The notes beneath the pieces are model-generated. The model worked only from the letters and a program-made list of their open reading frames with translations. It made no database searches and had not been told where the DNA came from. Both the position numbers and the translations under genes were made by a program. Shown piece after piece: positions 8,451-18,414 of a stretch of DNA of 64,000 nucleotides (position 1 is the first letter of the stretch; each line of letters begins with the position of its first letter). The DNA is from Leminorella grimontii ATCC 33999 = DSM 5078 (GTDB lineage: Bacteria; Pseudomonadota; Gammaproteobacteria; Enterobacterales; Enterobacteriaceae): positions 62,001-126,000 of the forward strand of contig NZ_AUUA01000008.1 of NCBI RefSeq assembly GCF_000439085.1, given 5' to 3'.

Positions 8451-9812
8451 GCTTTCCCTCGCTCGGCGTATTTTCCATCGCGCCGCGTCAAACAGTAAAA
8501 AAGCCGCCAGGCTTACCCCCATAACCGGCAGCGCGTAGCCCAGACCAGCGGCAACGATAAGAGAAGCTGCCTTTTGAGGTACGGATAGAGGCAGCCAGGC
8601 GTTGAGCAGGGTCTGCGCGGGGGCGCTTTCCTGCGACGTCGGCCGCTTCAACCACCACATCCTGTAGCCGAAGGCGATAAGCGCGCAGAGGCCTAATCCA
8701 AAGGCGGCTAAAATCAGCTGATTAGGCAGGCCAAAAAGCACGCCCATGTGGGCATCGACGCCCCAGCGGGTGAGTTTGGCGATAAGGGGAAAGCGTTTAA
8801 ATTCGGCCCTGTCGACGAGCGCGAAGTCGTCGGGGTGAATGGACACGGCGTCTACCCGCGTTGGCCAACTGCGGTCGATTTCCGCCACCGTCCACGCGGT
8901 TTGGGCGTTTTTGGGCTGACGAATTTCAAGCTTTGATGCCTTGATGCCCGCGCTGCGGGCGGACGTAAGCACGTTGTCCCAGTCGGCATTACGGGCATTT
9001 TCCTCAAAGGCGGCAGGGCGTTGCGCCATGTGGTGATGAGCATGTTCTCCTTGAGGAACGTTTGGGGGAACGCCGGTCAACGTTGCATTAACCTGCGGCG
9101 TAAGCCAGCCCAGTTGAGCCCGCAGGCTGTCAATATTGCCGCCCGCCCACTGCGACCAGGTCAGCCCGGTGGCCGAAAAGAAGAGCAGGCCGAGAGAAAG
9201 CGTAACGCCAATTAAAACGTGGCGACGCCGGGTTTTTGCCGCCGCACCCCTGGCGGCGCTAACCGTGCAGCGAGATCGAGACGTCCACCATAGCCAAAGC
9301 CCGCCCAGCGCGGCGACCCAAAGCCAGGAGGCCGCCAGCTCGCTGTAGTTTCTGCCGACGTTGCCTAAAAGCAGGTCCCGGTGCAGCCGGTCAATAGCCG
9401 TTCTCAGCGGTAAAATGCCGCTGGTGCCGTAAACGGTCAGGTCGCCTTTAACCGCGAGCGTATAGGGGTCGATAAAGACGGCGCGAGATTCGGACTCGCC
9501 GAGCGCGGGGTCGGTAAACTGTACGCGCGTCGTATCTGTCGCTTGCGGCGCAGGGCGAACGGCGTAAATTCTGGCATCTTGCCCCGCGTAGGCCCGTGCG
9601 GCGGCGATCTGTTCGGACAGCGCCTTCGCTTCACCCAGAGGCTCGGCTTCCAGCGCGTCGGCGTAAATCCGATTCTCCAACTGCGGCGTTAGCGCGTACA
9701 GCGCCCCCGTTAGGGCGGCGATAAAGATAAAGGGAGCGATGAACAGGCCGATATAGAAGTGCAGACGGCGAATGAGGTTTAGCAGCGCTGACGGCGCGCG
9801 GGGATGCGGCAT
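8424..9812 (-). CDS. PepSY-associated transmembrane protein (iron-uptake type)
   Basis: About 462 residues with four hydrophobic segments: near residue 20 (LHFYIGLFIAPFIFIAALTG), 170, 200 and 370, plus a final pair near 430. The order TM - periplasmic PepSY loop - TM - PepSY loop - TM is that of the PepSY_TM family, inner-membrane proteins often linked to siderophore uptake and ferric reduction; HH-rich GEHAHHHM lies in the second loop. I chose the ATG at 9810-9812 because GGAG lies 6 bases upstream; the longer frame (to 9839) has no ribosome site. No iron transporter is adjacent, so the role is inferred from family only. Confidence 0.8.
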   Translation of the reverse strand: MPHPRAPSALLNLIRRLHFYIGLFIAPFIFIAALTGALYALTPQLENRIYADALEAEPLGEAKALSEQIAAARAYAGQDARIYAVRPAPQATDTTRVQFTDPALGESESRAVFIDPYTLAVKGDLTVYGTSGILPLRTAIDRLHRDLLLGNVGRNYSELAASWLWVAALGGLWLWWTSRSRCTVSAARGAAAKTRRRHVLIGVTLSLGLLFFSATGLTWSQWAGGNIDSLRAQLGWLTPQVNATLTGVPPNVPQGEHAHHHMAQRPAAFEENARNADWDNVLTSARSAGIKASKLEIRQPKNAQTAWTVAEIDRSWPTRVDAVSIHPDDFALVDRAEFKRFPLIAKLTRWGVDAHMGVLFGLPNQLILAAFGLGLCALIAFGYRMWWLKRPTSQESAPAQTLLNAWLPLSVPQKAASLIVAAGLGYALPVMGVSLAAFLLFDAARWKIRRARESVNAPQRAR

Positions 9813-9955
9813 GAGATCTCCAATGAGGCGGGCGCACATCCCTGACGCGGAGCAAACGGAATAGGCGCAGGATAGCTTTTTGTTAATTTTATGTAAATAG
9901 CTAAATGAGCTTGGCGTATCAGACAGGCTATTCTCTGGTTCTGTCGCTTTGAAGG

Positions 9956-10504
9956 CTACGTAAGCAGTATCGAAGAGGCAATGATTCCACCTATCGTCAT
10001 GGCTGCGCCCAAAATAAGGCCGGGAATTAAAATAAACAGCCGCAGGGGAGATACATAAGGCGTGATTTCAATCCGGTACTCTGGCCTGATAAGCTCCGGC
10101 GTAATACAGGTTATTTCGTACTCTCCCGGTTCCTCGCACTGGAATGTTCCTATCTGTAAAGACTGGTTTCCTCGCATGTCGGTTCGTCTCACGGTCAGCA
10201 AGTTCAGACGGTTTCGAGGGAAGTAGGCGATGCCTTCGCCGGAATGGCGAGAAGTGAGGGCGAAATCAGCGGAAAAGTGAGAAACGCCTATCAGGATTTT
10301 TGAGGGAGGAATAAGGACTGAAACCACATAGCGCCCTGTTTCAGGTAGCGTCAGGCGTACGTTATTATCCTGCGCGGAAAAAAGGCTGCGCGTTTTAGGA
10401 GAGACGATCCTTGCTAGCTTTCCGATGCAGCGAACAGCAAGCCATCCACCAAGCGGAATTAATAGAGGTAAAAAATACTTAAGCAACGGTAGGATATCTT
10501 CCAT
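9956..10504 (-). CDS. Unknown membrane-anchored protein with two terminal transmembrane segments
   Basis: 182 residues that I do not recognise. One hydrophobic segment is at about residues 5-28 and another at 152-181, with a hydrophilic middle of about 120 residues rich in beta-type patterns (SLQIGTFQCEEPGEYEITCI). The middle could be a small immunoglobulin-like domain on one side of the membrane. It stands alone between the PepSY gene and the fis terminator. It reads as a real gene because of its length, coherent topology and lack of a better frame; function unknown. Confidence 0.55.
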   Translation of the reverse strand: MEDILPLLKYFLPLLIPLGGWLAVRCIGKLARIVSPKTRSLFSAQDNNVRLTLPETGRYVVSVLIPPSKILIGVSHFSADFALTSRHSGEGIAYFPRNRLNLLTVRRTDMRGNQSLQIGTFQCEEPGEYEITCITPELIRPEYRIEITPYVSPLRLFILIPGLILGAAMTIGGIIASSILLT

Positions 10505-10608
10505 GATAAGGCGGTTTCCTGATAATAACGTAATGAAAAAACGGGAATAGTATAAGAATGCGCGTTTGCCATCTTTTTGCGATAGGTGCGCGTTATGCTT
10601 GGAAAAAG

Positions 10609-10640
10609 AAAAAGCGCCTATCAGAAAATAAGCGCTTTTT
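10609..10640 (-). terminator. Terminator after fis
   Basis: Arms 10609-10617 and 10632-10640 pair over 9 bases. On the minus strand the stem is followed by a T-rich run. It lies 25 bases past the fis stop codon. Confidence 0.7.
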
Positions 10641-10664
10641 GAAATCGAGATATACGCAGCGAGA

Positions 10665-10961
10665 TTAGTTCATGCCGTACTTTTTAAGCTTCTTACGCAG
10701 CGTACCGCGATTGATGCCCATCATCAGGGCTGCACGGGTCTGGTTGCCGCGAGTGTACTGCATCACCATATCCAGCAGGGGCTGTTCAACTTCTGCCAGG
10801 ACCAGTTCATAGAGATCGTTAACGTCTTGACCGTTAAGCTGAGCAAAGTAGTTCTTTAAAGCTTGTTTAACCGAGTCGCGCAGGGGTTTTTGCGTGATTT
10901 GGTCTTGTGAGTTGACGGTGGCGACAGTTAATACATCAGAATTTACGCGTTGTTCGAACAT
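10665..10961 (-). CDS. fis: Nucleoid-associated protein Fis
   Basis: 98 residues, the exact length of E. coli Fis and essentially the same sequence: [20 protein letters not shown] at the N terminus and the helix-turn-helix [20 protein letters not shown] at about 73-92. It bends DNA, activates rRNA and tRNA promoters, and aids site-specific recombination. It is translated from the dusB-fis transcript; here the start codon lies inside the end of dusB (19-base overlap), whereas E. coli has a short gap. A Fis-like site upstream of dusB fits the known autorepression. Confidence 0.98.
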   Translation of the reverse strand: MFEQRVNSDVLTVATVNSQDQITQKPLRDSVKQALKNYFAQLNGQDVNDLYELVLAEVEQPLLDMVMQYTRGNQTRAALMMGINRGTLRKKLKKYGMN

Positions 10962-11950
10962 GGTTCTGTTAGCTCTTCTATCTGTTTAGGCAAAATTTCA
11001 AAATACGCCTTCAGCGCATCAAGCTGCTCATCGGCATCCTCAATGGCGTTGAAGGTCCGTCGGAACTGGTCGTTGGGGGCATGCTCCTGTAAATACCAGG
11101 AAACGTGCTTACGTGCGATCCTAAGCCCCTTGCCCGACCCATAAAAGTCGTGCAGGTCGCTTACGTGCGCCGTTAACAAACGTTCCACCTCTTGCAGCGG
11201 CATCGGTGGAAGCTGCTCCCCTGTGTCCAGGTAATGCTGGATTTCCCGGAAGATCCAAGGTCTTCCCTGAGCAGCGCGGCCAATCATCAGAGCGTCGGCT
11301 CCGGTGTAGTCCAGTACTGCTCTGGCTTTATGCGGGTCAGTGATATCTCCGTTAGCGATAACGGGTATACCTACATTCTCTTTTACAGACTTGATGCTGT
11401 CGTACTCCGCTTCACCGTTGAACAGGCAGTGACGCGTCCGGCCGTGAATCGTGATGGCCTGAATTCCGCAGCGTTCGGCAAGCTGGGCGATTTCAACGCA
11501 GTTGCGTTGTTCTGGGTCCCAACCGGTGCGGGTTTTCAACGTCACCGGCACGTCAACGGCGTTGACGACGGCGCGAAGAATTCTCCCAACCAGCTCCGGA
11601 TACTGCAACAGTGCAGACCCCGCCAGCTTGCGGTTGACCTTTTTGGCCGGGCAGCCCATGTTGATATCTATCAGCTGAGCTCCGTTTTCCACGTTGATGC
11701 GAGCGGCCTGCGCCATGTCCTGCGGATCGCAGCCTGCGATCTGAACGGCGCGAATGCCGGGCTCATCGTAGTGGACCATGCGCAGCTTTGACTTATCGGT
11801 CCGCCACACTTCCGGATTGGAAGAGAGCATTTCCGATACCGTCATTCCGGCGCCCATCGAATGACAGAGCGTTCTGAACGGGCGATCCGTAATTCCCGCC
11901 ATAGGGGCGGCAATTAGGCGGTTTGTCAATTCAAGGTTACCAATGCGCAT
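10943..11950 (-). CDS. dusB: tRNA-dihydrouridine synthase B
   Basis: 335 residues. An FMN-dependent TIM-barrel enzyme that reduces uridine in the tRNA D-loop. GMTVSEML, the catalytic cysteine in [20 protein letters not shown], and TIHGRTR are the signature motifs. It is about 14 residues longer than E. coli DusB: the tail [11 protein letters not shown] extends past the usual end and its last codons overlap the fis start by 19 bases. First gene of the dusB-fis operon. Confidence 0.95.
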   Translation of the reverse strand: MRIGNLELTNRLIAAPMAGITDRPFRTLCHSMGAGMTVSEMLSSNPEVWRTDKSKLRMVHYDEPGIRAVQIAGCDPQDMAQAARINVENGAQLIDINMGCPAKKVNRKLAGSALLQYPELVGRILRAVVNAVDVPVTLKTRTGWDPEQRNCVEIAQLAERCGIQAITIHGRTRHCLFNGEAEYDSIKSVKENVGIPVIANGDITDPHKARAVLDYTGADALMIGRAAQGRPWIFREIQHYLDTGEQLPPMPLQEVERLLTAHVSDLHDFYGSGKGLRIARKHVSWYLQEHAPNDQFRRTFNAIEDADEQLDALKAYFEILPKQIEELTEPCSNNA

Positions 11951-11974
11951 GGATAGTCAAACGGCCATATGTGT

Positions 11975-12032
11975 CTGCAAGGGCGCGTATATTACGCATT
12001 TTTCGGCCCAGATGAAAGGCCAAACTTTGAAC
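11975..12032 (-). promoter_or_regulatory. dusB-fis promoter region with a Fis-like site
   Basis: Read on the minus strand, GCGTAATATACGCGCCCTTG is nearly identical to what I remember of the E. coli fis promoter: -10 TAATAT (bases 11989-11994), a GC-rich discriminator and a C start. Upstream, 12018-12032 (GTTCAAAGTTTGGCC) fits most of the degenerate Fis consensus and sits where autorepression sites lie. Positions are inferred by analogy; no transcript data. Confidence 0.6.
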
Positions 12033-12196
12033 AATTTTCGACTAAAATCAAAGAAACGAGAGGCCGAACGTGATGTAAAATATCTTTTTCATATTTTACA
12101 ATAAGTTGTATAAACACGGCTAAATACGGCTTTTTAAAGCCAACGTGCTCCCTCGGTCGACCGCTTGATTTGTCGTCGGCGGCGCCTGAAATAAAG

Positions 12197-12220
12197 AAAA
12201 AGCGCCCGCGCTGCGGGCGC
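12197..12220 (-). terminator. Terminator after prmA
   Basis: An 8-base GC-rich stem (12202-12209 with 12213-12220) followed on the minus strand by TTTTTCTTT, 9 bases after the prmA stop. It ends the yhdT-panF-prmA operon. Confidence 0.85.
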
Positions 12221-12228
12221 AATGCGTT

Positions 12229-13113
12229 TTATGCCTTCCTGACGCCGGTAATGCGGCACCACTCGGCGTTTTCAGCCACCGGATCGAGCAAAAACAGGTC
12301 GCTGTAGGCGGCGCTGACGTCCTGCGCCTGTGAAGAGAGGATGCCAGACAGCCCCAAGTGGCCGCCAGCCGTTGGCAGTTTGCCAATCAGCGGTGCAAGC
12401 TCTCTTAGAGGGCCTGCGAGGATGTTGGCGACCACGACGTCGGCGCTCAGGTCGTCCGGCTGGTCTTTGGGCAGATAAAGCTCAAGCCGGTCAGAAACGC
12501 CGTTGCGCTCTGCGTTATCGCGGCTGGCGAGTATCGCCTGCGGGTCAATGTCGATGCCGATGGCTCTGGCCGCGCCGAGCTTGAGGGCGGCAATGGCTAA
12601 AATGCCCGAACCGCAGCCGAAGTCGATAACGGTTTTGCCGGCCAGATCCAGCCCGTCCAGCCACTGTAGGCACAAAGAGGTGGTGGGGTGAGTGCCGGTG
12701 CCGAAGGCGAGGCCGGGGTCGAGCATCACGTTAACCGCGTTTTTATCCGGCACTTCGCGCCAGCTTGGGCAAATCCACAGGCGTTCGCCGAAGCGCATCG
12801 GGTGGAAGTTGTCCATCCACTCGCGCTCCCAGTCTTTATCTTCCAGCTGTTCAATCTTATGGGCGAAGCCTGTACCGAGCAGCGGGTGATGCTCCAGCAT
12901 CGCCACGACGCTTTTCATGTCGGTTTCTGCGTCATACAGGCCGATAACGTCGGTGTCGCCCCACAGGCGGGTTTCCCCCGGCAGCGGCTCGAAAACCGGC
13001 ACGTCGTGGGTATCTTGAAAGGTCACCGAGACGGACCCGCTTTCTACCAGCGCGTCGCCGATGTCTTCGGCGTTAGCGCCGGTGGTATTTAACTTCAACT
13101 GTATCCAGGGCAT
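12229..13113 (-). CDS. prmA: Ribosomal protein L11 methyltransferase
   Basis: 294 residues, near the E. coli length. It methylates ribosomal protein L11 (N terminus and lysines) using S-adenosylmethionine. The SAM-binding motif is [17 protein letters not shown] at about residue 163, preceded by [12 protein letters not shown]. The N-terminal substrate-recognition domain starts [20 protein letters not shown]. Last gene of yhdT-panF-prmA, 48 bases after panF, the same order as in E. coli. Confidence 0.97.
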   Translation of the reverse strand: MPWIQLKLNTTGANAEDIGDALVESGSVSVTFQDTHDVPVFEPLPGETRLWGDTDVIGLYDAETDMKSVVAMLEHHPLLGTGFAHKIEQLEDKDWEREWMDNFHPMRFGERLWICPSWREVPDKNAVNVMLDPGLAFGTGTHPTTSLCLQWLDGLDLAGKTVIDFGCGSGILAIAALKLGAARAIGIDIDPQAILASRDNAERNGVSDRLELYLPKDQPDDLSADVVVANILAGPLRELAPLIGKLPTAGGHLGLSGILSSQAQDVSAAYSDLFLLDPVAENAEWCRITGVRKA

Positions 13114-13161
13114 AGCGTCTCTCTTTAATGCGAACTTAGGCGGGGCTGCGCCCCGAATCTT

Positions 13162-14607
13162 TTATCTTAAGGCGGCAGAGGAATGCGAGCTGCGTTCCCC
13201 CACGGCGTTGCCAAGCAGGAACGTAACGATGCCCAGTGCAAGGGACGGTACGATCGGATGCAGGCCGTAAAGCTGCAGGCTTAGCGTCGCCAGTACCGCG
13301 TAGCAAACGGCGCCGCACACCATAGAGCACAGCGCGCCGTAGGCGTTGGCCCGCTCCCAGTAGAGGCCAAGCACCAGCGGCCACAGGAATACCGCTTCCA
13401 GCCCGCCGAACGCGAGCAGGTTCCACCAGATGATCATCTGCGGCGGCCGCCAGGCGGCGAGGATAAGCAGCAGGCCGAGAATAAAGGTCACCCAGCTTGA
13501 AATTTTCGCCAAACGCCTGTCGTTTTGCAGCTGTTCCGGCTTGAGGCTTAGGTATAAATCCTTAATCAGCGTAGCGGACGCCTGCAGCAGCTGGGCGTTG
13601 ATAGTGGACATAATGGCGGCCAGCGGCGCGGCGAGGAAAATGCCGGCGGCAACCGGCGGCAGCACCTTAATCATCAGCGCCGGAATAACCTGATCCGGAA
13701 TGGTCATTCCGGGCATGACGGCGCGGCCCAGCGCCCCGGCCAGGTGCATGGTGAACATCAGCACGGCGACGATAACGGTACCGATAATAATGCCGCGATG
13801 CACCGCTTTGCTGTCCTTATAGGCGATGCAGCGCACTGCCGTGTGGGGCAGGCCGACAACGCCAAAGCAAACCAGGATCCAGAATGAGGCCATAAACGGC
13901 AGGGAGAGGAAGTCGTCCGCCCCGGTAGGAGAAAGCAGTTTGGGATCGATCGCCTCCAGCTTGTCGACGGCAGAGCCTACCCCGCCGGCGGCATAAATGA
14001 CCGCGATCAAGAGCAGAATGGCGCCGACCAGCATCACGACGCCCTGCAGCGCATCGTTAAGCACGCTGGCGCGAAAGCCGCCGAAGGCGGTATACAGCGC
14101 GATGGTTGCGCCGAAAATCAGCAGCCCGATGTCGTAGGGAACGCCGGCCGCGGTTTCCAGCAAGCGAGCACCGCCGATGAACTGAACGGTCATCGCGCCA
14201 ACGAAGGCTAAAAGCAGGCTGATGCTGGCAAACCAGACCAGCGTTTTGCTTTTATAGCGGGCGTAAAGTACGTCGTTGAGCGTTACCGCATTGTAGCGAC
14301 GCGCTAGAATGGCGAACTTTTTTCCCAGTACGCCAAGAGAAAGCCAGACTGCGGGCAGCTGGATCATGGCCAGCAACACCCAACCCAGCCCATATTTGTA
14401 GGCCGCGCCCGGCCCGCCGATAAACGAGCTGGCGCTAATGTAGGTCGCCGTCAGCGTCATAGCCAGTATAAAGCCGCCCATCGAACGATCGCCAATGAAG
14501 TAGTCATTGAGAAAGTTGCCTTTCTGGCGCTTGACGTAGGCGTAAATCGACAGGCCGAAAACCAGAAAGAGATAGGCTATCAGCGGCAGAATAACGTCAA
14601 ATTGCAT
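13162..14607 (-). CDS. panF: Sodium/pantothenate symporter
   Basis: 481 residues with about 13 hydrophobic segments, of the sodium:solute symporter (SSS) family. TATYISASSFIGGPGAAYKYGLGW and RCIAYKDSKAVHRG are typical of PanF. It imports pantothenate, the coenzyme A precursor, with sodium. Its start overlaps the end of yhdT by 11 bases, so the two are translationally coupled. Confidence 0.95.
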   Translation of the reverse strand: MQFDVILPLIAYLFLVFGLSIYAYVKRQKGNFLNDYFIGDRSMGGFILAMTLTATYISASSFIGGPGAAYKYGLGWVLLAMIQLPAVWLSLGVLGKKFAILARRYNAVTLNDVLYARYKSKTLVWFASISLLLAFVGAMTVQFIGGARLLETAAGVPYDIGLLIFGATIALYTAFGGFRASVLNDALQGVVMLVGAILLLIAVIYAAGGVGSAVDKLEAIDPKLLSPTGADDFLSLPFMASFWILVCFGVVGLPHTAVRCIAYKDSKAVHRGIIIGTVIVAVLMFTMHLAGALGRAVMPGMTIPDQVIPALMIKVLPPVAAGIFLAAPLAAIMSTINAQLLQASATLIKDLYLSLKPEQLQNDRRLAKISSWVTFILGLLLILAAWRPPQMIIWWNLLAFGGLEAVFLWPLVLGLYWERANAYGALCSMVCGAVCYAVLATLSLQLYGLHPIVPSLALGIVTFLLGNAVGERSSHSSAALR

Positions 14608-14854
14608 CGTTATGCTCCTCTGGGCTGTCCTCTAGCGGGATATCGCGAAAAACGAAGCGGACCATAAGCCAGCACAGCAAAATGAAAAGCAGCGGCACCA
14701 GCAGGCAGGCCATCTCAAACCAGTGCGGCAAGCCGGTGAAGCCCTGCTGCGCATCCGGCAGATAGGCGGCCAGCGACCAGGCGAGCAGGTAGACGAGCGT
14801 CAGCCATACCGCCCAACGGGCTTCTTTATGGGCCTGGGAAAAACGAGGATCCAT
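14597..14854 (-). CDS. yhdT: YhdT family membrane protein
   Basis: 85 residues with two hydrophobic segments (about 15-35 and 45-68) and an acidic tail. This small DUF997-type protein is conserved immediately upstream of panF in enterobacteria and is probably a symporter-associated subunit. The overlap with panF supports a joint role. Function not established. The 198 bases upstream should hold the operon promoter, but I see no strong match. Confidence 0.9.
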   Translation of the reverse strand: MDPRFSQAHKEARWAVWLTLVYLLAWSLAAYLPDAQQGFTGLPHWFEMACLLVPLLFILLCWLMVRFVFRDIPLEDSPEEHNDAI

Positions 14855-15052
14855 AGTGCGACTCCGTCATTGTCTGTCAGTACAGTCAATCTCCCACGAC
14901 AATGAGCCGTAGGCGAATAAGATTCAAGGGATAGGATTGTACGGAAACGTAAGCGTTTGCACAGCACTATTTTAACGTAGGGAACTGAAAGCGTTGGTGG
15001 AAAGAGAGGGCAGTGCGCCCTCCTGAATTTGGGGCGATAGGCAGAAAAGGCG

Positions 15053-15448
15053 CTATCTTTCGTCGGGCGACCAGTCGGGGCTAAAGCCGCCTAACGTGGG
15101 ATGGTACATCTCATCTCCAGCGTGCTGGGTGAACTCGACGTTGAGGCGGTCTTCCCTTAGGCCCAGTATTTCTACGCAGTCGGCGATAAGCCGCTTTGCC
15201 AGCGCCATTCTCTGTTCGGCCGGTCGCCCTTGCCGAATATCGCACATGAGTACGGAGACCTGCTCGAGGTCCCCCTGCTCGTTTACCGTTCGCCAAACGC
15301 CGCCGTCGCCGGTTTCCCGAATGGCTATGCTGATGCGGCGAATGTCGACTGCCATCATTGCGGTATAGGTTTGGCAAAGCCTTTTGGCTAACGCCTTTTT
15401 ACGTTCGGCATCGTAGCAGCCGTTAACGTCTAGCTGTAAATAGGGCAT
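15053..15448 (-). CDS. Tautomerase-family protein (4-OT/cis-CaaD type)
   Basis: 131 residues, starting Met-Pro, so that after removal of methionine proline 1 is available as the catalytic base. Two halves each resemble a 4-oxalocrotonate tautomerase beta-alpha-beta unit: residues 1-55 with DAERKKALAKRLCQTYTAMM, and 62-120 with PAEQRMALAKRLIADCVEIL. This is the fused-dimer layout of cis-CaaD/MSAD-type enzymes. CAGGAG lies before the ATG. Substrate unknown; the gene stands alone. Confidence 0.75.
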   Translation of the reverse strand: MPYLQLDVNGCYDAERKKALAKRLCQTYTAMMAVDIRRISIAIRETGDGGVWRTVNEQGDLEQVSVLMCDIRQGRPAEQRMALAKRLIADCVEILGLREDRLNVEFTQHAGDEMYHPTLGGFSPDWSPDER

Positions 15449-15590
15449 AGTGTTCTCCTGAGGACAACATTCACACTATGATTGTAGGCCTTGTCGTTCG
15501 CCTTTTCACCGATAAAGCCTTGTTTAAGCCGCCGGGACTGTCTCCGCTGAGGTATCGACGGCGGCGCCATAGCCAAGAGAGGAGGTCTTT

Positions 15591-16022
15591 ATGTCAGATA
15601 CTCAAGCCGCACACGGACGCTGCCTGTGCGGTAACGTCGGTATCACCGCCGCTAAAATGAGCCGCAGCGTGGGCGCCTGCCACTGTGGAATGTGCCGTAA
15701 GTGGAGCGGCGGGCCGTTTCTTGCGGTCGATTGCGGTACGGAGGTGACGTTTAGCGGTGAAGAGCACGTCGGCGTATTTCGGTCATCCGAATGGGCCGAA
15801 AGGGGATTTTGTAAGATCTGCGGCACCAGTTTGTTCTATAGGCTGATGCACAACGGACAGTATGAAATACCGGTAGGGCTGTTTGATGACGCTCAGCGCC
15901 TTGCCTTGACGATGCAAATATTTACCGACCGCAAGCCGGACTATTATGACTTCGCCAACAAAACGGAAATGATGACCGAAGCCGAAGTGTTTGCGATGTT
16001 TGCCCCGCCTGACGAACCGTAG
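15591..16022 (+). CDS. GFA family (CENP-V/formaldehyde-activating) zinc protein
   Basis: 143 residues with the zinc cysteines of the GFA domain: GRCLCGNVGI, ACHCGMCRKWSGGPF and FCKICGTSLFYR. These proteins resemble glutathione-dependent formaldehyde-activating enzyme, though that activity has been questioned and most members have unknown roles. A strong GGAGG lies 5 bases before the ATG. It is convergent with accC and shares a bidirectional terminator. Confidence 0.9.
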   Translation: MSDTQAAHGRCLCGNVGITAAKMSRSVGACHCGMCRKWSGGPFLAVDCGTEVTFSGEEHVGVFRSSEWAERGFCKICGTSLFYRLMHNGQYEIPVGLFDDAQRLALTMQIFTDRKPDYYDFANKTEMMTEAEVFAMFAPPDEP

Positions 16023-16038
16023 CGCGGTAAAATAAAAA

Positions 16039-16063
16039 ACGCCGGAAACTGAGTTCCCGGCGT
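16039..16063. terminator. Bidirectional terminator between the GFA gene and accC
   Basis: Stem 16039-16047 with 16054-16063, flanked by an A run on the left and TTTT on the right, so it can act in both directions between two convergent genes. Confidence 0.85.
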
Positions 16064-16088
16064 TTTAGTCATTACGATTAATCGACAA

Positions 16089-17456
16089 TCACTTCTCGTG
16101 CATGCCCAACATTTTTTCCAGATAGTGGATGTTGGTGCCGCCCTTTTCAAAGCCTTTGTCTTCCATAATGCGCATTTGCAGGCTGACGTTGGTTTTGATG
16201 CCGTCGATAATCAGCTCGGCCAGCGCGTTTTTCATGCGCGAAATGGCCACCTCGCGGGTTTCCCCGTAGGCGATGAGCTTGCCTATCATTGAGTCATAGT
16301 ACGGCGGTACGGTATAGCCCGCGTAAATATGAGACTCCCAGCGAATGCCGAAACCGCCCGGCGCGTGGAAGCGGGTAATTTTACCCGGCGACGGCAGGAA
16401 GTTGTTCGGATCTTCCGCGTTAATGCGGCACTCGATAGCGTGACCCTTAACGTGAATATCCTGCTGCTTGATAGACAGCTTCTGGCCGTCGGCGACGCGC
16501 AGCTGCTCTTTGATAAGGTCAACGCCGGTGATCATCTCGGTGACCGGGTGCTCAACCTGAATACGGGTGTTCATTTCAATGAAATAGAACTCGCCGTTTT
16601 CATACAGGAACTCGAACGTACCGGCGCCGCGATAGCCGATTTCAACGCAGGCTTTCGTACAGCGTTCACCGATGCTGCGGCGAACTTCTTCCGTAATGCC
16701 GGGCGCCGGCGCTTCTTCCACCACTTTTTGGTGGCGACGCTGCATTGAGCAGTCGCGCTCGGCAAGATAGACCGCGTGGCCCTGGCCGTCCGCCATGACC
16801 TGAATTTCGACGTGGCGCGGGTTCTCGAGGAATTTCTCCATGTACACCATGTCGTTGTTGAAAGCAGCTTTCGCTTCCGCACGGGTCATGATGATGGACT
16901 CTTCCAGATCCTTTTCATTACGCACGACGCGCATGCCGCGACCGCCGCCGCCGCCAGAGGCTTTGATGATAACCGGATAGCCGATTTGATTGGCCAGTTC
17001 GCGGTTTCTCACCATGTCTCCGTCCAGCGGGCCGCCGGAGCCGGGAACGCAGGGAACGCCGGCCTTCTTCATCGCGTTGATAGCGGACACTTTGTCGCCC
17101 ATCATGCGGATGGTGTCGGCCTTGGGTCCGATAAAGATAAAGCCCGAGCGCTCAACCTGTTCTGCAAAGTCGGCGTTTTCCGACAGGAAGCCGTAGCCAG
17201 GGTGAATGGCGTCGGCGCCGGTGATTTCCGCAGCGGCAATCAGCGCAGGAATGTTCAAATAGCTCTTGGTTGACTGAGCGGGACCGATGCATACGGTTTC
17301 ATCGGCCAGCAGCACGTGCTTTAAGTCACGGTCCGCGCTGGAGTGAACCGCAACGGTTTTGATCCCAAGTTCCTTACAGGCGCGCAGGATGCGTAATGCA
17401 ATTTCACCGCGGTTTGCAATGACAACTTTTTCAATCTTGCCCATTTTTTTAGACAT
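16089..17456 (-). CDS. accC: Acetyl-CoA carboxylase, biotin carboxylase subunit
   Basis: 455 residues including a short N-terminal MSKKMG before the usual start region. ATP-grasp enzyme that carboxylates biotin on AccB in the first step of fatty acid synthesis. Glycine-rich ATP loop [11 protein letters not shown] near residue 165, then [13 protein letters not shown] and the catalytic region [16 protein letters not shown]. It follows accB by 12 bases. Confidence 0.98.
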   Translation of the reverse strand: MSKKMGKIEKVVIANRGEIALRILRACKELGIKTVAVHSSADRDLKHVLLADETVCIGPAQSTKSYLNIPALIAAAEITGADAIHPGYGFLSENADFAEQVERSGFIFIGPKADTIRMMGDKVSAINAMKKAGVPCVPGSGGPLDGDMVRNRELANQIGYPVIIKASGGGGGRGMRVVRNEKDLEESIIMTRAEAKAAFNNDMVYMEKFLENPRHVEIQVMADGQGHAVYLAERDCSMQRRHQKVVEEAPAPGITEEVRRSIGERCTKACVEIGYRGAGTFEFLYENGEFYFIEMNTRIQVEHPVTEMITGVDLIKEQLRVADGQKLSIKQQDIHVKGHAIECRINAEDPNNFLPSPGKITRFHAPGGFGIRWESHIYAGYTVPPYYDSMIGKLIAYGETREVAISRMKNALAELIIDGIKTNVSLQMRIMEDKGFEKGGTNIHYLEKMLGMHEK

Positions 17457-17468
17457 AAGCTCGCCTCG

Positions 17469-17930
17469 TTATTCAATGATGACGAGCGGTTCGTCAAACT
17501 CCACCGGCTGCCCGCTTTCGAGCAGAATTGCCTTAACGACGCCCGCTTTATCAGCTTCGATTTGGTTCATCATTTTCATCGCTTCAACGATGCACAGCGT
17601 ATCGCCGACGGCAACGGTCTGACCGACTTCGATAAAGGCCTTGGCGTCCGGGCTCGGCGTACGGTAGAAGGTGCCTACCATCGGTGAGCGTACGACGTGG
17701 CCGCTGATGGCCGCGGGCGCGGCTTCAACCACTGCCGCTGCGGGCGCTGAAGGCTGAGCCATAGGCGCAGGTTGAACGGCGGCGAACTGCTGTACGGGAG
17801 CCGGAACGTAGCTGCCAGCTACGGGGCCGCGGCTGATGCGAACGGACTCTTCTCCCTCGGAGATTTCCAGCTCGTTGATGCCAGATTCTTCAACCAGTTC
17901 GATCAGCTTTTTAATCTTACGAATATCCAT
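17469..17930 (-). CDS. accB: Biotin carboxyl carrier protein AccB
   Basis: 153 residues from the ATG at 17928-17930, the start that gives [12 protein letters not shown] as in E. coli; the open frame runs 120 bases further upstream but has no support. N-terminal domain, Ala/Pro-rich linker at about 37-76, then the biotinyl domain with Lys119 in EAMKMMN. It carries biotin between the biotin carboxylase and the carboxyltransferase. Operon aroQ-accB-accC; autoregulation of accBC by AccB is known in E. coli. Confidence 0.97.
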   Translation of the reverse strand: MDIRKIKKLIELVEESGINELEISEGEESVRISRGPVAGSYVPAPVQQFAAVQPAPMAQPSAPAAAVVEAAPAAISGHVVRSPMVGTFYRTPSPDAKAFIEVGQTVAVGDTLCIVEAMKMMNQIEADKAGVVKAILLESGQPVEFDEPLVIIE

Positions 17931-17970
17931 AGGTGTGATTCCGTATTCTCTTGTGTTTGAATGGAAAACG

Positions 17971-18414
17971 TTATTGCAAACGGCGGGCTGCCGCCTGCAG
18001 GGCAAAGTCATAACCGTCTGCGCCGAGACCACAGATGACGCCGACCGCAATATCTGAAAGATAAGAGTGGTGTCTGAATGGCTCCCGGGCGTGAACGTTA
18101 GACAGGTGTATTTCTATAAAGGGGATACTGACCGCCAGCAGCGCGTCCCGTAGGGCTACGCTGGTGTGAGTGAAGGCGGCCGGATTGATAAGAATGAAGT
18201 CTACCGAACCGCGCGCCTGATGGACGGCATCAATCAGCTCATGCTCGGCGTTAGACTGTAAGTGGGAGAAGGCAAAACCCATACGCGCGGATTCGCCGGC
18301 AAGGCGATTAACAATATCCGTCAGCGTGGTATGACCATATTTATCGGGTTCGCGCGTCCCCAACAGGTTCAGGTTGGGGCCGTTTAACAGCAAAATGTGC
18401 GCTTTTTTCGTCAT
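17971..18414 (-). CDS. aroQ: Type II 3-dehydroquinate dehydratase
   Basis: 147 residues. Catalyses 3-dehydroquinate to 3-dehydroshikimate, step three of the shikimate pathway. [19 protein letters not shown] carries the catalytic Arg/Tyr loop; [17 protein letters not shown] and [17 protein letters not shown] are the other active-site segments. First gene of the operon with accB (40 bases downstream). E. coli uses a type I enzyme (AroD) instead, but many enterobacteria keep AroQ beside accB. Confidence 0.97.
   Translation of the reverse strand: MTKKAHILLLNGPNLNLLGTREPDKYGHTTLTDIVNRLAGESARMGFAFSHLQSNAEHELIDAVHQARGSVDFILINPAAFTHTSVALRDALLAVSIPFIEIHLSNVHAREPFRHHSYLSDIAVGVICGLGADGYDFALQAAARRLQ

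Noticed and set aside
11192-11791. 199-codon frame antisense to dusB
   Set aside because: dusB is certain; the antisense frame has no domain or start signal.
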